This document shows, piece after piece, positions 46,237 to 54,721 of a stretch of 64,000 nucleotides of DNA. The translations under genes and the position numbers were made by a program. The DNA lies in the NCBI GenBank assembly GCA_910574865.1, contig CAJTDN010000001.1, forward strand, positions 124,001 through 188,000, read 5' to 3'. The notes under the pieces are model-generated. The model was not told the origin of the DNA. It ran no database searches and was given only the letters and a program-made list of their open reading frames with translations. Every line of letters starts with the position of its first letter. The first letter of the stretch is position 1. The DNA is from Lachnospiraceae bacterium (GTDB taxonomy: Bacteria > Bacillota > Clostridia > Lachnospirales > Lachnospiraceae).

Positions 46237-47496
46237 TCACGTGGCCCCATCTCCTGCCGCGTCCATCCTCACGGCCACGCGGAACAAGACCAGGCCAATC
46301 ACGAACAAGACGGAAAGCGACGCCACGCCGACGTTCATCCTCCCGGTAAGTTGCGACAATGCCGACACCAAAGCCGTCCCGACGACCGCCGCGCCCTTTC
46401 CGCAAATGTCATACAGTCCAAAATATTCTCCCGACTTTTCGGCAGGAATGATTTTGCCGAAATATGAGCGGGACAGTGCCTGTATCGTCCCCTGGAACAT
46501 TCCCACCGCCACGGCCAAAATCCAAAATTCATATTGCTTGTCCAAACCGTACGCATAGATGGAAATACACAAGTAGGCCACGATGCAGATTGTAATCACC
46601 GTGTCCGAATTGAGTTTCTTCGCCAGCCGGTTCATGACCAGCACGGACGGGAACGCCACGAACTGCGTCAGCAAAAGCGCCAGCAAAAGCCCGGTCGTGT
46701 CAAGCCCAAGCGCCTCCCCATAAGCCGTCGCCATGTCGATGACCGTGTACACCCCGTCAATATAAAAGAAGAATGCCACGAGGAAAAAAAATATCCGCTT
46801 CTGCTTATAAATCTCCCGGAACGTGTGTCCCAGCCTCACGAAGCTCTCCTTCACCATGTGCGCCCTTTTTTCAATGTAATATTTCTGCTCGTACGACTTA
46901 AGCAACGGCAGCGCGGACAAGAACCACCAGGCCGCCGTGATGGCAAAGGCAATCACCATCGTGGCCTGCATGCCAAGTCCCACCTTGTCCCCGCCGAGCA
47001 CGACCACGAGGCTCGCAATAAACGGGATGCAGCTCCCGATATAGCCCCACGCGTACCCATGGGAGGAAACCGAATCCATCCGCTTTGCATCCGTCACGTC
47101 CGTCAACATGGAGTCATAGAACACCAGGCTGGACGAATAGCCGACCTTGGTCAGCACGAACACGCCCAGGAACCAGATCCAGGAGGACAAAAACCCCAGC
47201 AAGACACACCCGGCCACGCCGATGACAAGAAACATGGTGAAAATCCGCTTTTTAAAATTCTTCACGTCCGCGACGGCTCCCAGCGTCGGCCCCAAAACGG
47301 CCACGACCAGCGTACATATGGAAGCCGCGTAACCCCAGTAGGCCAGGTAATTCACGTCCGAAATCCCCGCATTGCCGGCCAGGTGATTGAAGTATATGGG
47401 AAAAATCGTCGACACGAGCATCGTAAAGGCCGAATTGCCCACGTCGTAAAGAACCCATTTCTTCTCCAACGGCGTCATTTTAAATTTTGTTTCCAT
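46237..47496 (-). CDS. UMF1/Atg22-like MFS transporter
   Basis: 419 residues from the ATG at 47496 (AGGAGG six bases upstream). About twelve membrane helices. The opening WVLYDVGNSAFTMLVSTIFP is the UMF1 family signature, followed by the MFS loop GPTLGAVADVKNFKKR. Substrate unknown; distant eukaryotic relatives export amino acids from the vacuole. Ends RVAVRMDAAGDGAT. Confidence 0.88.
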   Translation of the reverse strand: METKFKMTPLEKKWVLYDVGNSAFTMLVSTIFPIYFNHLAGNAGISDVNYLAYWGYAASICTLVVAVLGPTLGAVADVKNFKKRIFTMFLVIGVAGCVLLGFLSSWIWFLGVFVLTKVGYSSSLVFYDSMLTDVTDAKRMDSVSSHGYAWGYIGSCIPFIASLVVVLGGDKVGLGMQATMVIAFAITAAWWFLSALPLLKSYEQKYYIEKRAHMVKESFVRLGHTFREIYKQKRIFFFLVAFFFYIDGVYTVIDMATAYGEALGLDTTGLLLALLLTQFVAFPSVLVMNRLAKKLNSDTVITICIVAYLCISIYAYGLDKQYEFWILAVAVGMFQGTIQALSRSYFGKIIPAEKSGEYFGLYDICGKGAAVVGTALVSALSQLTGRMNVGVASLSVLFVIGLVLFRVAVRMDAAGDGAT

Positions 47497-47565
47497 AATC
47501 ATCCTCCTCCGGCTTTGCCAGCTCCCGCGAGCCACTTCGGGCCGCTTTTCATGATTTGCGTCCCT

Positions 47566-48390
47566 CTACGACACGCACAGTTCCTCCCAATGCTCTCCCG
47601 CGCCAAACGTTTGGTGGAACCGCCCCGGCATCTCTTTTCCTTCCAGCAGGACCTTCTGATACTGGGCAATCAATCCCGCCGCCATCGGAACTGCCCCGGC
47701 AAACTGCCTGCGCAGGAGACGGCAAAAATTCTCGCATGCCGGATTGGGGGAAAGGCTCATAATCATGCCGCTCGCAAGGTCATACATCCCCACCAGCCTG
47801 AGCACCGCGAGCAATGCTTTCCGTTTCCGCGTTCCCGGTGCCAACAGCACCTTGTGGCAGAAAATCAAATAAGACAGGGACTTTTGAAGTTCTTTGGCCG
47901 AAACGTCCTCAAAAAACGGGGCGATGACCTCGGCATTCTTTCGCGTAGCTTGAATATGGTTGCAAGCCAGATAGGGAACCGGATCGATGCCGTCCTCCAC
48001 CAGGAGGCTCCGGTCAAACTCCATCTCGATTTCCGAATGCGTAAGCCCGCTTACCTGTATCATCTTTTCAATGTAATTATGGCACTCGCTGTCCAGCGCG
48101 AAATGGCAGATAAACCCATACAAGTAGGCACGTGCCGCGCCCTTGTCCGGGGACGTTTGTAACACCTTCGCCGCCCGCGCGAAAAATTCGCCCGCGTCCC
48201 TGTCATGCATCGCGTACCCCAGGCGGTTTACATGATTTTTCATGACCACCCTATAATAAAACAAAATGTCCGGCCCGTGCAGCCCGATGTCGAACAATTC
48301 CCGGTTCTTCTCTATGGAACTTTTCAACGGCCCCGGCAGCGCCCCCAGCACTTCCCGGCCAAATTTATAGTGAGCATACGTGGTAGGCAT
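47566..48390 (-). CDS. Zinc-dependent phospholipase C-like protein
   Basis: 274 residues from the ATG at 48390 (AAGGAGG upstream). Histidine and aspartate clusters follow the zinc-dependent phospholipase C/S1-P1 nuclease pattern: PTTYAHYKFGREV, DIGLHGPDILFYY, and YGFICHFALDSECHNYIEKM. There is no signal peptide, unlike secreted clostridial phospholipase C, so an intracellular role is likely. This group is common in Clostridia and poorly characterised. Confidence 0.82.
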   Translation of the reverse strand: MPTTYAHYKFGREVLGALPGPLKSSIEKNRELFDIGLHGPDILFYYRVVMKNHVNRLGYAMHDRDAGEFFARAAKVLQTSPDKGAARAYLYGFICHFALDSECHNYIEKMIQVSGLTHSEIEMEFDRSLLVEDGIDPVPYLACNHIQATRKNAEVIAPFFEDVSAKELQKSLSYLIFCHKVLLAPGTRKRKALLAVLRLVGMYDLASGMIMSLSPNPACENFCRLLRRQFAGAVPMAAGLIAQYQKVLLEGKEMPGRFHQTFGAGEHWEELCVS

Positions 48391-48574
48391 CTGAAACTCC
48401 TCCTTTACTTGGAACACTTGCCATGGACACCGGATGGCCGGCTTCAAGCCATGCCCGCGCACATGCGTCCCGCACCTTAGTATCCCCGATATTTCCCCGA
48501 TAAATTCAGTGTATCACGAAATGGCGCGAACAACAATCATTTTTTTGTGATTTTTCTGTTTCGACGACTTGTCA

Positions 48575-48723
48575 GTTACTGTTCCGGGGGGCTGCGCGCC
48601 CTGCCGCACGGCCAGCGTCCGATAAAGTGGTGGTGCCAGTGGGCATCCAGCCCATTGCCAGAGGCAATTTTAAATGGCTGGATGTCGTTACAATCCACGG
48701 CCGGTTAGGCCGTGAATTGTAAC
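48575..48723. mobile_element. GTTAC-type MITE, copy 2 (149 bp) with 8-bp target duplication
   Basis: Begins GTTACTGTTCC and ends in a hairpin GTTACAATCCACGGCC...GGCCGTGAATTGTAAC. Direct repeats ACTTGTCA at 48567-48574 and 48724-48731 are a perfect 8-bp target duplication. The interior (CGTCCGATAAAGTG, GCATCCAGCCCATTG) matches copy 1. No coding capacity. Inserted 1 bp beyond the aroD stop-side boundary. The remaining 48391-48566 and 48732 hold no gene. Confidence 0.88.
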
Positions 48724-48732
48724 ACTTGTCAA

Positions 48733-49575
48733 CTACCCATGCAGCAACTCCAACCCACCGCGCAATCGCCCGGCCTCCATCTGCCCCGGCGCCGACGCGT
48801 TCCCCACCGCCCCGAACGTCACCGCGGAACCGAACGTTTCCCCGCAGACACGGCTCACCTTGCCCAATTCTCCCATGGACATGGTAACCAGCGGCCTGTC
48901 GGCATGTTCCGTGTACATTTCCTCCGTGGCAGCCAAGAGCGTCAGCACGTCCCTCCTGCACTTCGGCATGACGGCGATTTTTAAAATGTCCGCGTCCAAG
49001 TCCTGCATCTGCCGAAGCCGTCCCACGATTTCCTCCCGCGCAGGCGTTTTTTCAAAATCATGGCTGGAAGCAACCACCTTGACACCATTTTCATGAGCCG
49101 TGTGAACCACGTCCCCCACCGCCCCTTCCCCGGCGGACAATTCCACGTCCACCAAGTCCACATGGCCTGACCTGGCCATCGCCACGTTCAAACGGACATA
49201 CTCCTCTCTCGCGAGGTTCCATTCCCCGCCTTCCGCCTCCGTGCGAAACGTGAACAAAAACGGCAAATCGCCAAATACCTCCCGCAATTTCCGGGCAACG
49301 TCCACCATTTTTCCCACGTCCGCCGCCCCTTCCGCGCACGCGGCCTTCCCTTCGCCCGACGCGACACCTGAACACGCCGCCTTATCCCCAAATGCCATTC
49401 CGTCCAAGCGCGCGGCCGAAAACCAATCTGCGCGCCATTCCACCAAATCCGCGCTTCCCTCGCGAACCGCCTTCGCCGCGGCCAGGATTTCCTCCTCGTC
49501 CCTTCCCATGACCGGGACACAGATTTTAGGCATCCCCACACCAATCTCCACGCTCCGCACTTTTACCGTTTGCAT
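48733..49575 (-). CDS. aroD: Type I 3-dehydroquinate dehydratase
   Basis: 280 residues; the family is usually about 250. Dehydrates 3-dehydroquinate in the shikimate pathway. Active-site pieces: LVEWRADWF, FTFRTEAEGGEW, catalytic His in VVASSHDFEKTP, Schiff-base Lys in ADILKIAVMPK, and PLVTMSMGELGKVSR. The extra length is a low-complexity insertion around residues 68-90 (DKAACSGVASGEGKAACAEG), which looks like a duplicated 12-13-residue unit. ATG at 49575 with GGGGG upstream. Confidence 0.95.
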   Translation of the reverse strand: MQTVKVRSVEIGVGMPKICVPVMGRDEEEILAAAKAVREGSADLVEWRADWFSAARLDGMAFGDKAACSGVASGEGKAACAEGAADVGKMVDVARKLREVFGDLPFLFTFRTEAEGGEWNLAREEYVRLNVAMARSGHVDLVDVELSAGEGAVGDVVHTAHENGVKVVASSHDFEKTPAREEIVGRLRQMQDLDADILKIAVMPKCRRDVLTLLAATEEMYTEHADRPLVTMSMGELGKVSRVCGETFGSAVTFGAVGNASAPGQMEAGRLRGGLELLHG

Positions 49576-49633
49576 AATATGTCCCCCTTTTTGTTATCGC
49601 TTAAGGAAGTTCTTTTCGCTAAGTTGCTTTCAG

Positions 49634-50926
49634 TCATTCCACCAGTTTCATGTTCCGATACCGCTCTTCCATCCATTCGTCGGAGAACACCTCGTCGATG
49701 TAAACCGAGACTTCATTCCCGGCAGGTTCTCCCGCCTGCCTCTCCTGATAACGCCCCATGGCCGCGCAAGTCACCACCACGTCCACGCTTAAAAAAAGCA
49801 CGAGGCACCAGGTCAATACCTTTCCCAGCTTCATCGGCAGCTTCTCAATCCACCCCGACAAGAACGGGTACACCTTTTTCAGCCAAACAACCGCCGCGAT
49901 ACCCCAAAAGAAACAATACAGCAAATTGATACGCCCGCCAAGGTTTAGCGGGTAACTGCTATAATCCCAGAATATCGTGCCAAACAACGTCTCCGTCAAC
50001 ACGCTGCAAAAATACTCATACGCGCCGCCAAGCAGGACGCCGACCACGAACAAAAAACCGTCCGAACGCTCCTTGTACTTGTACAGCATCAGCGTCGCCA
50101 CGCTCATCGCGCACCCCCACACGAGACTGAACTGCCCCCACACCAGACTGCTGCGGCTCATCAACTCCCCCGCGGTGATGTAACAGAATATCGTCTCCAC
50201 GATGTCGCCCAAAAACGCCCCCACGACCAGCAACATGAACAGCTTGTAAAAACCGCACCCTTCCGCGAACACGGTAGGCTTGGCCTTCGTCTTTTTGGCC
50301 GTGCTCTCCGGGTGCGCCCTTTCCATCCTGCGGGCGATATAGCCGACCACCGAATGGCCAAACTGGACCGTCGCCTCCTCGATTCGGTCGTTCGCCTCCA
50401 GAAAGGCATCCATGTTTTTCAATTTATGTATCACGGCATAGGAGCCAATCGCGTCCACCGCCACGATTACGGCCGATATGCCCAGCACGATTCGAACAAG
50501 CAGTTGCGGCAGGGACTGGTATGGCATCATCAAAAACCCGTTGACCCACGTCACGCCCACGGTTCCCAAAAGCCCCCACAAAAGGCTGAAACGGATGCAG
50601 ACGTAACCGCCCATGTTGCCTTTTAAATGGGAATAATCCCACCACTTCTTATTTCCCTGCCATTCCAGGAAATGCCCGGCAATCCATTCGACCACCGTAC
50701 CCCAAATCATGCTTCCCAAATATAGGAAGAGCCAATTCCCTTGCAAGTCCTGCAACACCCAGGATATCACCAGGGCGGCAAAACCATATACGGTACACAA
50801 AGGACCGTTTAAATAGCCCCGGTTAATGAACTTGCGCTTCCGGATTGCCGAATACGCGACCTCCAGTACCCAACCTAAAAACGAATACCACAAAAACAAG
50901 TAAAACGCCTGAAACAAATTTTCCAT
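49634..50926 (-). CDS. CmpB-like ABC-transporter type IV membrane protein
   Basis: 430 residues from the ATG at 50926 (AAAGGG eight bases upstream; a TTG two codons earlier is less likely). Two related halves, each with about four to five membrane helices and the family pattern: FLGWVLEVAYSAIRKRKFINRG and later FLGDIVETIFCYITAGELMS, with LNGPLCTVYGFAALVI and VWGQFSLVWGCAMSV. Annotated generally as putative ABC-transporter permease (CmpB/DUF1113); no ATPase partner is nearby and transport has not been shown. Confidence 0.8.
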   Translation of the reverse strand: MENLFQAFYLFLWYSFLGWVLEVAYSAIRKRKFINRGYLNGPLCTVYGFAALVISWVLQDLQGNWLFLYLGSMIWGTVVEWIAGHFLEWQGNKKWWDYSHLKGNMGGYVCIRFSLLWGLLGTVGVTWVNGFLMMPYQSLPQLLVRIVLGISAVIVAVDAIGSYAVIHKLKNMDAFLEANDRIEEATVQFGHSVVGYIARRMERAHPESTAKKTKAKPTVFAEGCGFYKLFMLLVVGAFLGDIVETIFCYITAGELMSRSSLVWGQFSLVWGCAMSVATLMLYKYKERSDGFLFVVGVLLGGAYEYFCSVLTETLFGTIFWDYSSYPLNLGGRINLLYCFFWGIAAVVWLKKVYPFLSGWIEKLPMKLGKVLTWCLVLFLSVDVVVTCAAMGRYQERQAGEPAGNEVSVYIDEVFSDEWMEERYRNMKLVE

Positions 50927-51013
50927 AAACAAAACCCTTTCCTTTTACGGCTTTCTCCTTTGCAAATTTTATGCAACCCCACCTTCATGGATTCTTTCTT
51001 CACGTACTGCCCT

Positions 51014-51478
51014 CTACAGGTTCCTCACCTTGAAGTCCCGTTGCGCCTCGCGCCTCTGGTCCTTCTTCGCGATGTCGTCCCGCTTGTCGTACAGTTTCTT
51101 GCCCTTGGCCAGGCCGATTTCCACCTTCACCAGGCTGCCTGAAAAATAAACCTGCAGCGGAACGACCGTGTTCCCTTTTTCCTTCATCTTGCCGAAAATC
51201 TTGTCGATTTCCTTCTTGTGTAACAAAAGCTTGCGTACCCGCAACGGATCTTTGTTGAAAATATTTCCCTTCTCATAGGGGGAAACGTGCATCCCGTAAA
51301 TGAACATTTCCCCGTCCTCGACGCGGATGAACGCTTCCTTTATGCTGCACTTCCCCATCCGCAGCGACTTCACTTCCGTCCCGTGCAGGACGATTCCCGC
51401 CTCGTATTTCTCTAAAATAAAGTAATCGTGATACGCCTTCTTGTTATTCGCAATCAACTTCGTCCCTGTCTTTGCCAT
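51014..51478 (-). CDS. smpB: SsrA-binding protein SmpB
   Basis: 154 residues. Binds tmRNA in trans-translation. Starts [20 protein letters not shown], with [23 protein letters not shown] and the C-terminal [20 protein letters not shown]. Follows rnr by 20 bp, the usual arrangement. No tmRNA gene (ssrA) is visible in the window. Confidence 0.97.
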   Translation of the reverse strand: MAKTGTKLIANNKKAYHDYFILEKYEAGIVLHGTEVKSLRMGKCSIKEAFIRVEDGEMFIYGMHVSPYEKGNIFNKDPLRVRKLLLHKKEIDKIFGKMKEKGNTVVPLQVYFSGSLVKVEIGLAKGKKLYDKRDDIAKKDQRREAQRDFKVRNL

Positions 51479-51498
51479 GGCCCTCGCTCCTTAAATCC

Positions 51499-53778
51499 TT
51501 AAATAAATATAAAGTCTACCGTCCTTTGCAGTTTGTCCACGTCAAGCACCTGGACACGCACCTTTTGTCCAAGCTTGTAATTCTTCCCCGTGTGTTCCCC
51601 ACGAAGTTCATACGCGGCCTCGTCATAATCATAATGGTCATCCTCCATGTTCGCCACATGGACCAGTCCTTCCACCGTGTTTGGGAGTTCCACGTACGCC
51701 CCCCATTTCGTCACGCCAGAAATCACGCCGTCGTATTCCTCGCCGACATGTCCCTGCATGTACTCCACCTTTTTCAGCTTCTCCGTGTCACGCTCCGCCT
51801 CCTCGGCACGACGCTCCAACTCGCTCGCCTGCACCGCGACTTTCGGCAAAAGCCTCTCGTAATGCCCGATTCGTCCCTCCGTCAGCCTCCCCCGTAAATT
51901 TTCCTTGATGATACGGTGAATTTGCAAATCCGGATAGCGCCGAATCGGCGACGTAAAATGCGTGTAATACTTCGCCGCCAAGCCAAAATGCCCGCTATTT
52001 TCCGGGGTATAGCGTGCCTGCTTCATGGAGCGCAGGGCCAAACGGGAAATCAACGTCTCCTCCGGCGTCCCCTCTGCCTTGGCCAGGAGCTTTTGTACCT
52101 CCTTCGGATGCACCTCGTTCTTCACATGGATATGGTAGCCGAAATTATTGATGAGGGCGCACAGCCTGCGCATTTTCTCCTCGTCCGGGGTATCATGGGT
52201 GCGGTAGAGGAACGGCAGCTCCCGCCAAAAATACTCCTCGGCCACCGTCTCGTTGGCCAGCAGCATGAAATCCTCAATCAGCTTCGTCGCCGCGTTGCGC
52301 TCGTAAGCCTTTATCTCCAACGGCTTTCCCTTCTCGTCCAGGATAATCTTCGACTCGGGAAACTCAAAGTCGATGGAGCCCCGTTGCTTGCGCCGTTCAC
52401 GTAAAATGCGCGACAAATCGGCCATCCGCCGAAGCGTTGGCACGAACGGGGCATAGTCCGCATATTCCCCGGCATCTTCCCCCGCGCCATGTTCACCCGA
52501 TGGCAAAACTTGTGCCTTCCGTCCCGCGTCAACGTCCGCGACTCCCGCGCCGTCGCCCGAAACCTTCGCGCCATGCTCCAGCACGTGCGCCACGCCGGTG
52601 TAACTCATCCGCTTGTCCACGCGAATGACCGTCTCCGCGATCTGATGGTCAAGCATCTCCCCGTCGGGAGCGACCGTCATGATGCAGCTGAGTGCCAGGC
52701 GGTCTTCCCCGGCATTCAACGAACAGACGCCGTTGGACAACTTGTGCGGCAACATCGGGATGACCCGGTCGACCAGGTACACGCTTGTCCCCCGCTTTAA
52801 TGCCTCGCGATCCAGCGCACTGTTTTCCTGCACGTAATTCGTCACGTCGGCAATGTGAACCCCTAAGACATAGTTCTCCCCCTTCATGTCAAGGGACACC
52901 GCGTCGTCCAAATCCTTGGCATCCTCGCCGTCAATCGTCACCATCCGCCAGTCCCGCAAATCCAGCCGCCCCGCCATGTCCGCCTCGCAGACATCCTTGG
53001 CGACACGCTCCGCCTGGTTTAAAACCCTCTCCGGAAATTGCAGCGGCAAGTCATATCCTTTCACGATGGACAAGATGTCCGTCCCCGGGTCATTCACGTG
53101 TCCCAGAATCTCCGTGACAATTCCTTCCGGCTTTTCATGCGGTCCGCCATAAGAGGTCAATTCCACCACGACCTTTTGCCCGGTCACCGCACCCTTATCC
53201 TTTCCTGCCGGAATATAAACATCCTTAAAAAAACGCTGGTTGTCCGGGTGCACGAAGCCGTAAGTCGACGTATTCTCCACGCCCGAACGCGCCGCAAGTT
53301 TGGAACGCCTGGAATCTGGATTCGCATGCTTGCCGCAGCTCTCATATAGGCCGACAACATGCGTCGTCCCCCTTGACAGCACATTGACGATTTTCCCTTC
53401 CGTCCGTTGGCCGTTTCCCTGCCGCTCCCGGGTGACGACAAATTCCACCTCGTCCCCGTGGAACGCGCCGCCCACGTTTTCCTCCGATATATACACGTCG
53501 CCTTCCCGCTCCGGGCAGACCACGAAGCCGAAGCCCCTCGCGTGCGCCTGAAACGTGCCCGTCAGGCGCTTCGCCGCGCCCCGGGTGTACTTCCCCCGTT
53601 TTGACAAGTGCACCTTGCCCTCGCCCTCCAACGCATCAAGCACCTCGCGCAGTTCCTCTCGCCGTTCCTTTGGCACCTGCAGCACCATGGCGATTTCCTT
53701 CTGCTTCATCGGCACGTACAAATCGTCACAAATAAAGTCATATACCACTTTCTTCCTCTTCTCAAATGCATGATTCAT
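51499..53778 (-). CDS. rnr: Ribonuclease R
   Basis: 759 residues from the ATG at 53778 (AAGGAGAG twelve bases upstream); the open frame extends 54 codons further through a hairpin and is rejected. 3'-5' exoribonuclease. N-terminal winged helix, cold-shock domains (GFGFVVCPEREGDVYI), RNB catalytic core with TIDGEDAKDLDDAVSLDM, and a C-terminal S1 domain (EEYDGVISGVTKWGAYVELP). A Gly/Ala/Asp-rich insertion of about 40 residues lies in the RNB domain (52460-52585; HGAKVSGDGAGVADVDAGRK). Part of secG-rnr-smpB. Confidence 0.96.
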   Translation of the reverse strand: MNHAFEKRKKVVYDFICDDLYVPMKQKEIAMVLQVPKERREELREVLDALEGEGKVHLSKRGKYTRGAAKRLTGTFQAHARGFGFVVCPEREGDVYISEENVGGAFHGDEVEFVVTRERQGNGQRTEGKIVNVLSRGTTHVVGLYESCGKHANPDSRRSKLAARSGVENTSTYGFVHPDNQRFFKDVYIPAGKDKGAVTGQKVVVELTSYGGPHEKPEGIVTEILGHVNDPGTDILSIVKGYDLPLQFPERVLNQAERVAKDVCEADMAGRLDLRDWRMVTIDGEDAKDLDDAVSLDMKGENYVLGVHIADVTNYVQENSALDREALKRGTSVYLVDRVIPMLPHKLSNGVCSLNAGEDRLALSCIMTVAPDGEMLDHQIAETVIRVDKRMSYTGVAHVLEHGAKVSGDGAGVADVDAGRKAQVLPSGEHGAGEDAGEYADYAPFVPTLRRMADLSRILRERRKQRGSIDFEFPESKIILDEKGKPLEIKAYERNAATKLIEDFMLLANETVAEEYFWRELPFLYRTHDTPDEEKMRRLCALINNFGYHIHVKNEVHPKEVQKLLAKAEGTPEETLISRLALRSMKQARYTPENSGHFGLAAKYYTHFTSPIRRYPDLQIHRIIKENLRGRLTEGRIGHYERLLPKVAVQASELERRAEEAERDTEKLKKVEYMQGHVGEEYDGVISGVTKWGAYVELPNTVEGLVHVANMEDDHYDYDEAAYELRGEHTGKNYKLGQKVRVQVLDVDKLQRTVDFIFI

Positions 53779-53855
53779 AAATAAAATACGCTCTCCTTCT
53801 CCATATTCGCCCACCATCTGGCATCCCGCCCGCAAGCTCCAATTTTCTTTATCAA

Positions 53856-53888
53856 AAAGAAAACACCCTATATCATCATAGAGTGTTC
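53856..53888 (-). terminator. Terminator or attenuator between secG and rnr
   Basis: Minus strand ACACTCTAT, 6-base loop, ATAGGGTGT, then TTTTCTTTTT. A hairpin with U-tract inside what is otherwise an operon suggests partial termination after secG. Confidence 0.65.
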
Positions 53889-53964
53889 TTTCATCGTCAT
53901 CTTCATACATCTTCGTCCATGGTAAAACACACCGTGTCAACCATGGGTTTCACACGACGGCACG

Positions 53965-54207
53965 TCAATTAAAAACCCCGAGGTTCAAAACCACCGCCAG
54001 CACCAGGAAAAGGATTGCCAAAAACTTTGTGGACTTCACGAGCGCGCCCTCCATGGAGCGTCCCTTGTTCTGTCCCCAATAGGTGTCTGCCGCCCCGCTG
54101 ATGGTTCCCAGCCCCGCGGACTTCCCTTCCTGAAGAAGAATGATTGCCGACAATACGACACAATCTATCACAAATATAATCGTCAAAACAATTTTTAAGA
54201 TTTCCAT
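53965..54207 (-). CDS. secG: Preprotein translocase subunit SecG
   Basis: 80 residues with two membrane helices (IVLTIIFVIDCVVLSAIIL and KFLAILFLVLAVVLNLG) joined by LLQEGKSAGLGTISGAADTYWGQNKGRS in shortened form; this loop is the SecG signature. Accessory subunit of the SecYEG channel. GGAGG precedes the ATG. Leads secG-rnr-smpB. Confidence 0.95.
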   Translation of the reverse strand: MEILKIVLTIIFVIDCVVLSAIILLQEGKSAGLGTISGAADTYWGQNKGRSMEGALVKSTKFLAILFLVLAVVLNLGVFN

Positions 54208-54372
54208 CTGTACATACCTCCTACACCGAACACTTATCCCACTCTTTTATCTCACCCATTAAATGTCAAAAGCAAAATCATGATTACTTTACCACAAATT
54301 GTGGCTTATGGCAAGCAAATTTTTTCCTTCTCTTCCCAATTATCCATATTTATCGGTTCTTCGCAGGAACCT

Positions 54373-54555
54373 CTACTCCAGCCCCAATTTTTGCATGAGT
54401 TCTTTCAGACTACTACCAGAAACCGTACACTGTCTATCGGTATCATAATCATAATATGTGCTCACATTATCCTCCCGGCTCCACATCGGCTTGCTTCTAT
54501 AACCATCCCCGCGATGTAATTTATGTTCCAATTCTACTGGAAAATCTGCTCCCAT
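54373..54555 (-). CDS. Small protein of unknown function
   Basis: 60 residues, ATG at 54555 with GGGAGG eleven bases upstream, somewhat far. Hydrophilic, with MWSREDNVSTYYDYDTD and the C-terminal SSLKELMQKLGLE, which looks like a genuine helix end. AT-richer surroundings. No family recognised. Could be a small cytoplasmic regulator or a spurious frame. Confidence 0.5.
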   Translation of the reverse strand: MGADFPVELEHKLHRGDGYRSKPMWSREDNVSTYYDYDTDRQCTVSGSSLKELMQKLGLE

Positions 54556-54721
54556 GGTTCACTTTTCCTCCCTATTATTGTCATGCGCTAATCATTATTA
54601 AGCCGCGCAAAGATACAGTTTATTATCTCACAGTTACTGTCGTTTTTGTATAATATTTTTCTTATTTTTTTATAAATTTTTCATAAACTTCCATGGATCG
54701 TTTTTACACAACATCCCCATC

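Noticed and set aside
46534-48162. 542-codon open frame on the plus strand
   Set aside because: Antisense shadow of the UMF1 transporter and phospholipase-like genes. The translation is His/Arg/Pro-rich without domains, and it crosses two well-supported genes.
53779-53940. 54-residue N-terminal extension of RNase R
   Set aside because: It overlaps the terminator hairpin after secG and lacks family similarity; the ATG at 53778 begins the recognisable winged-helix domain.
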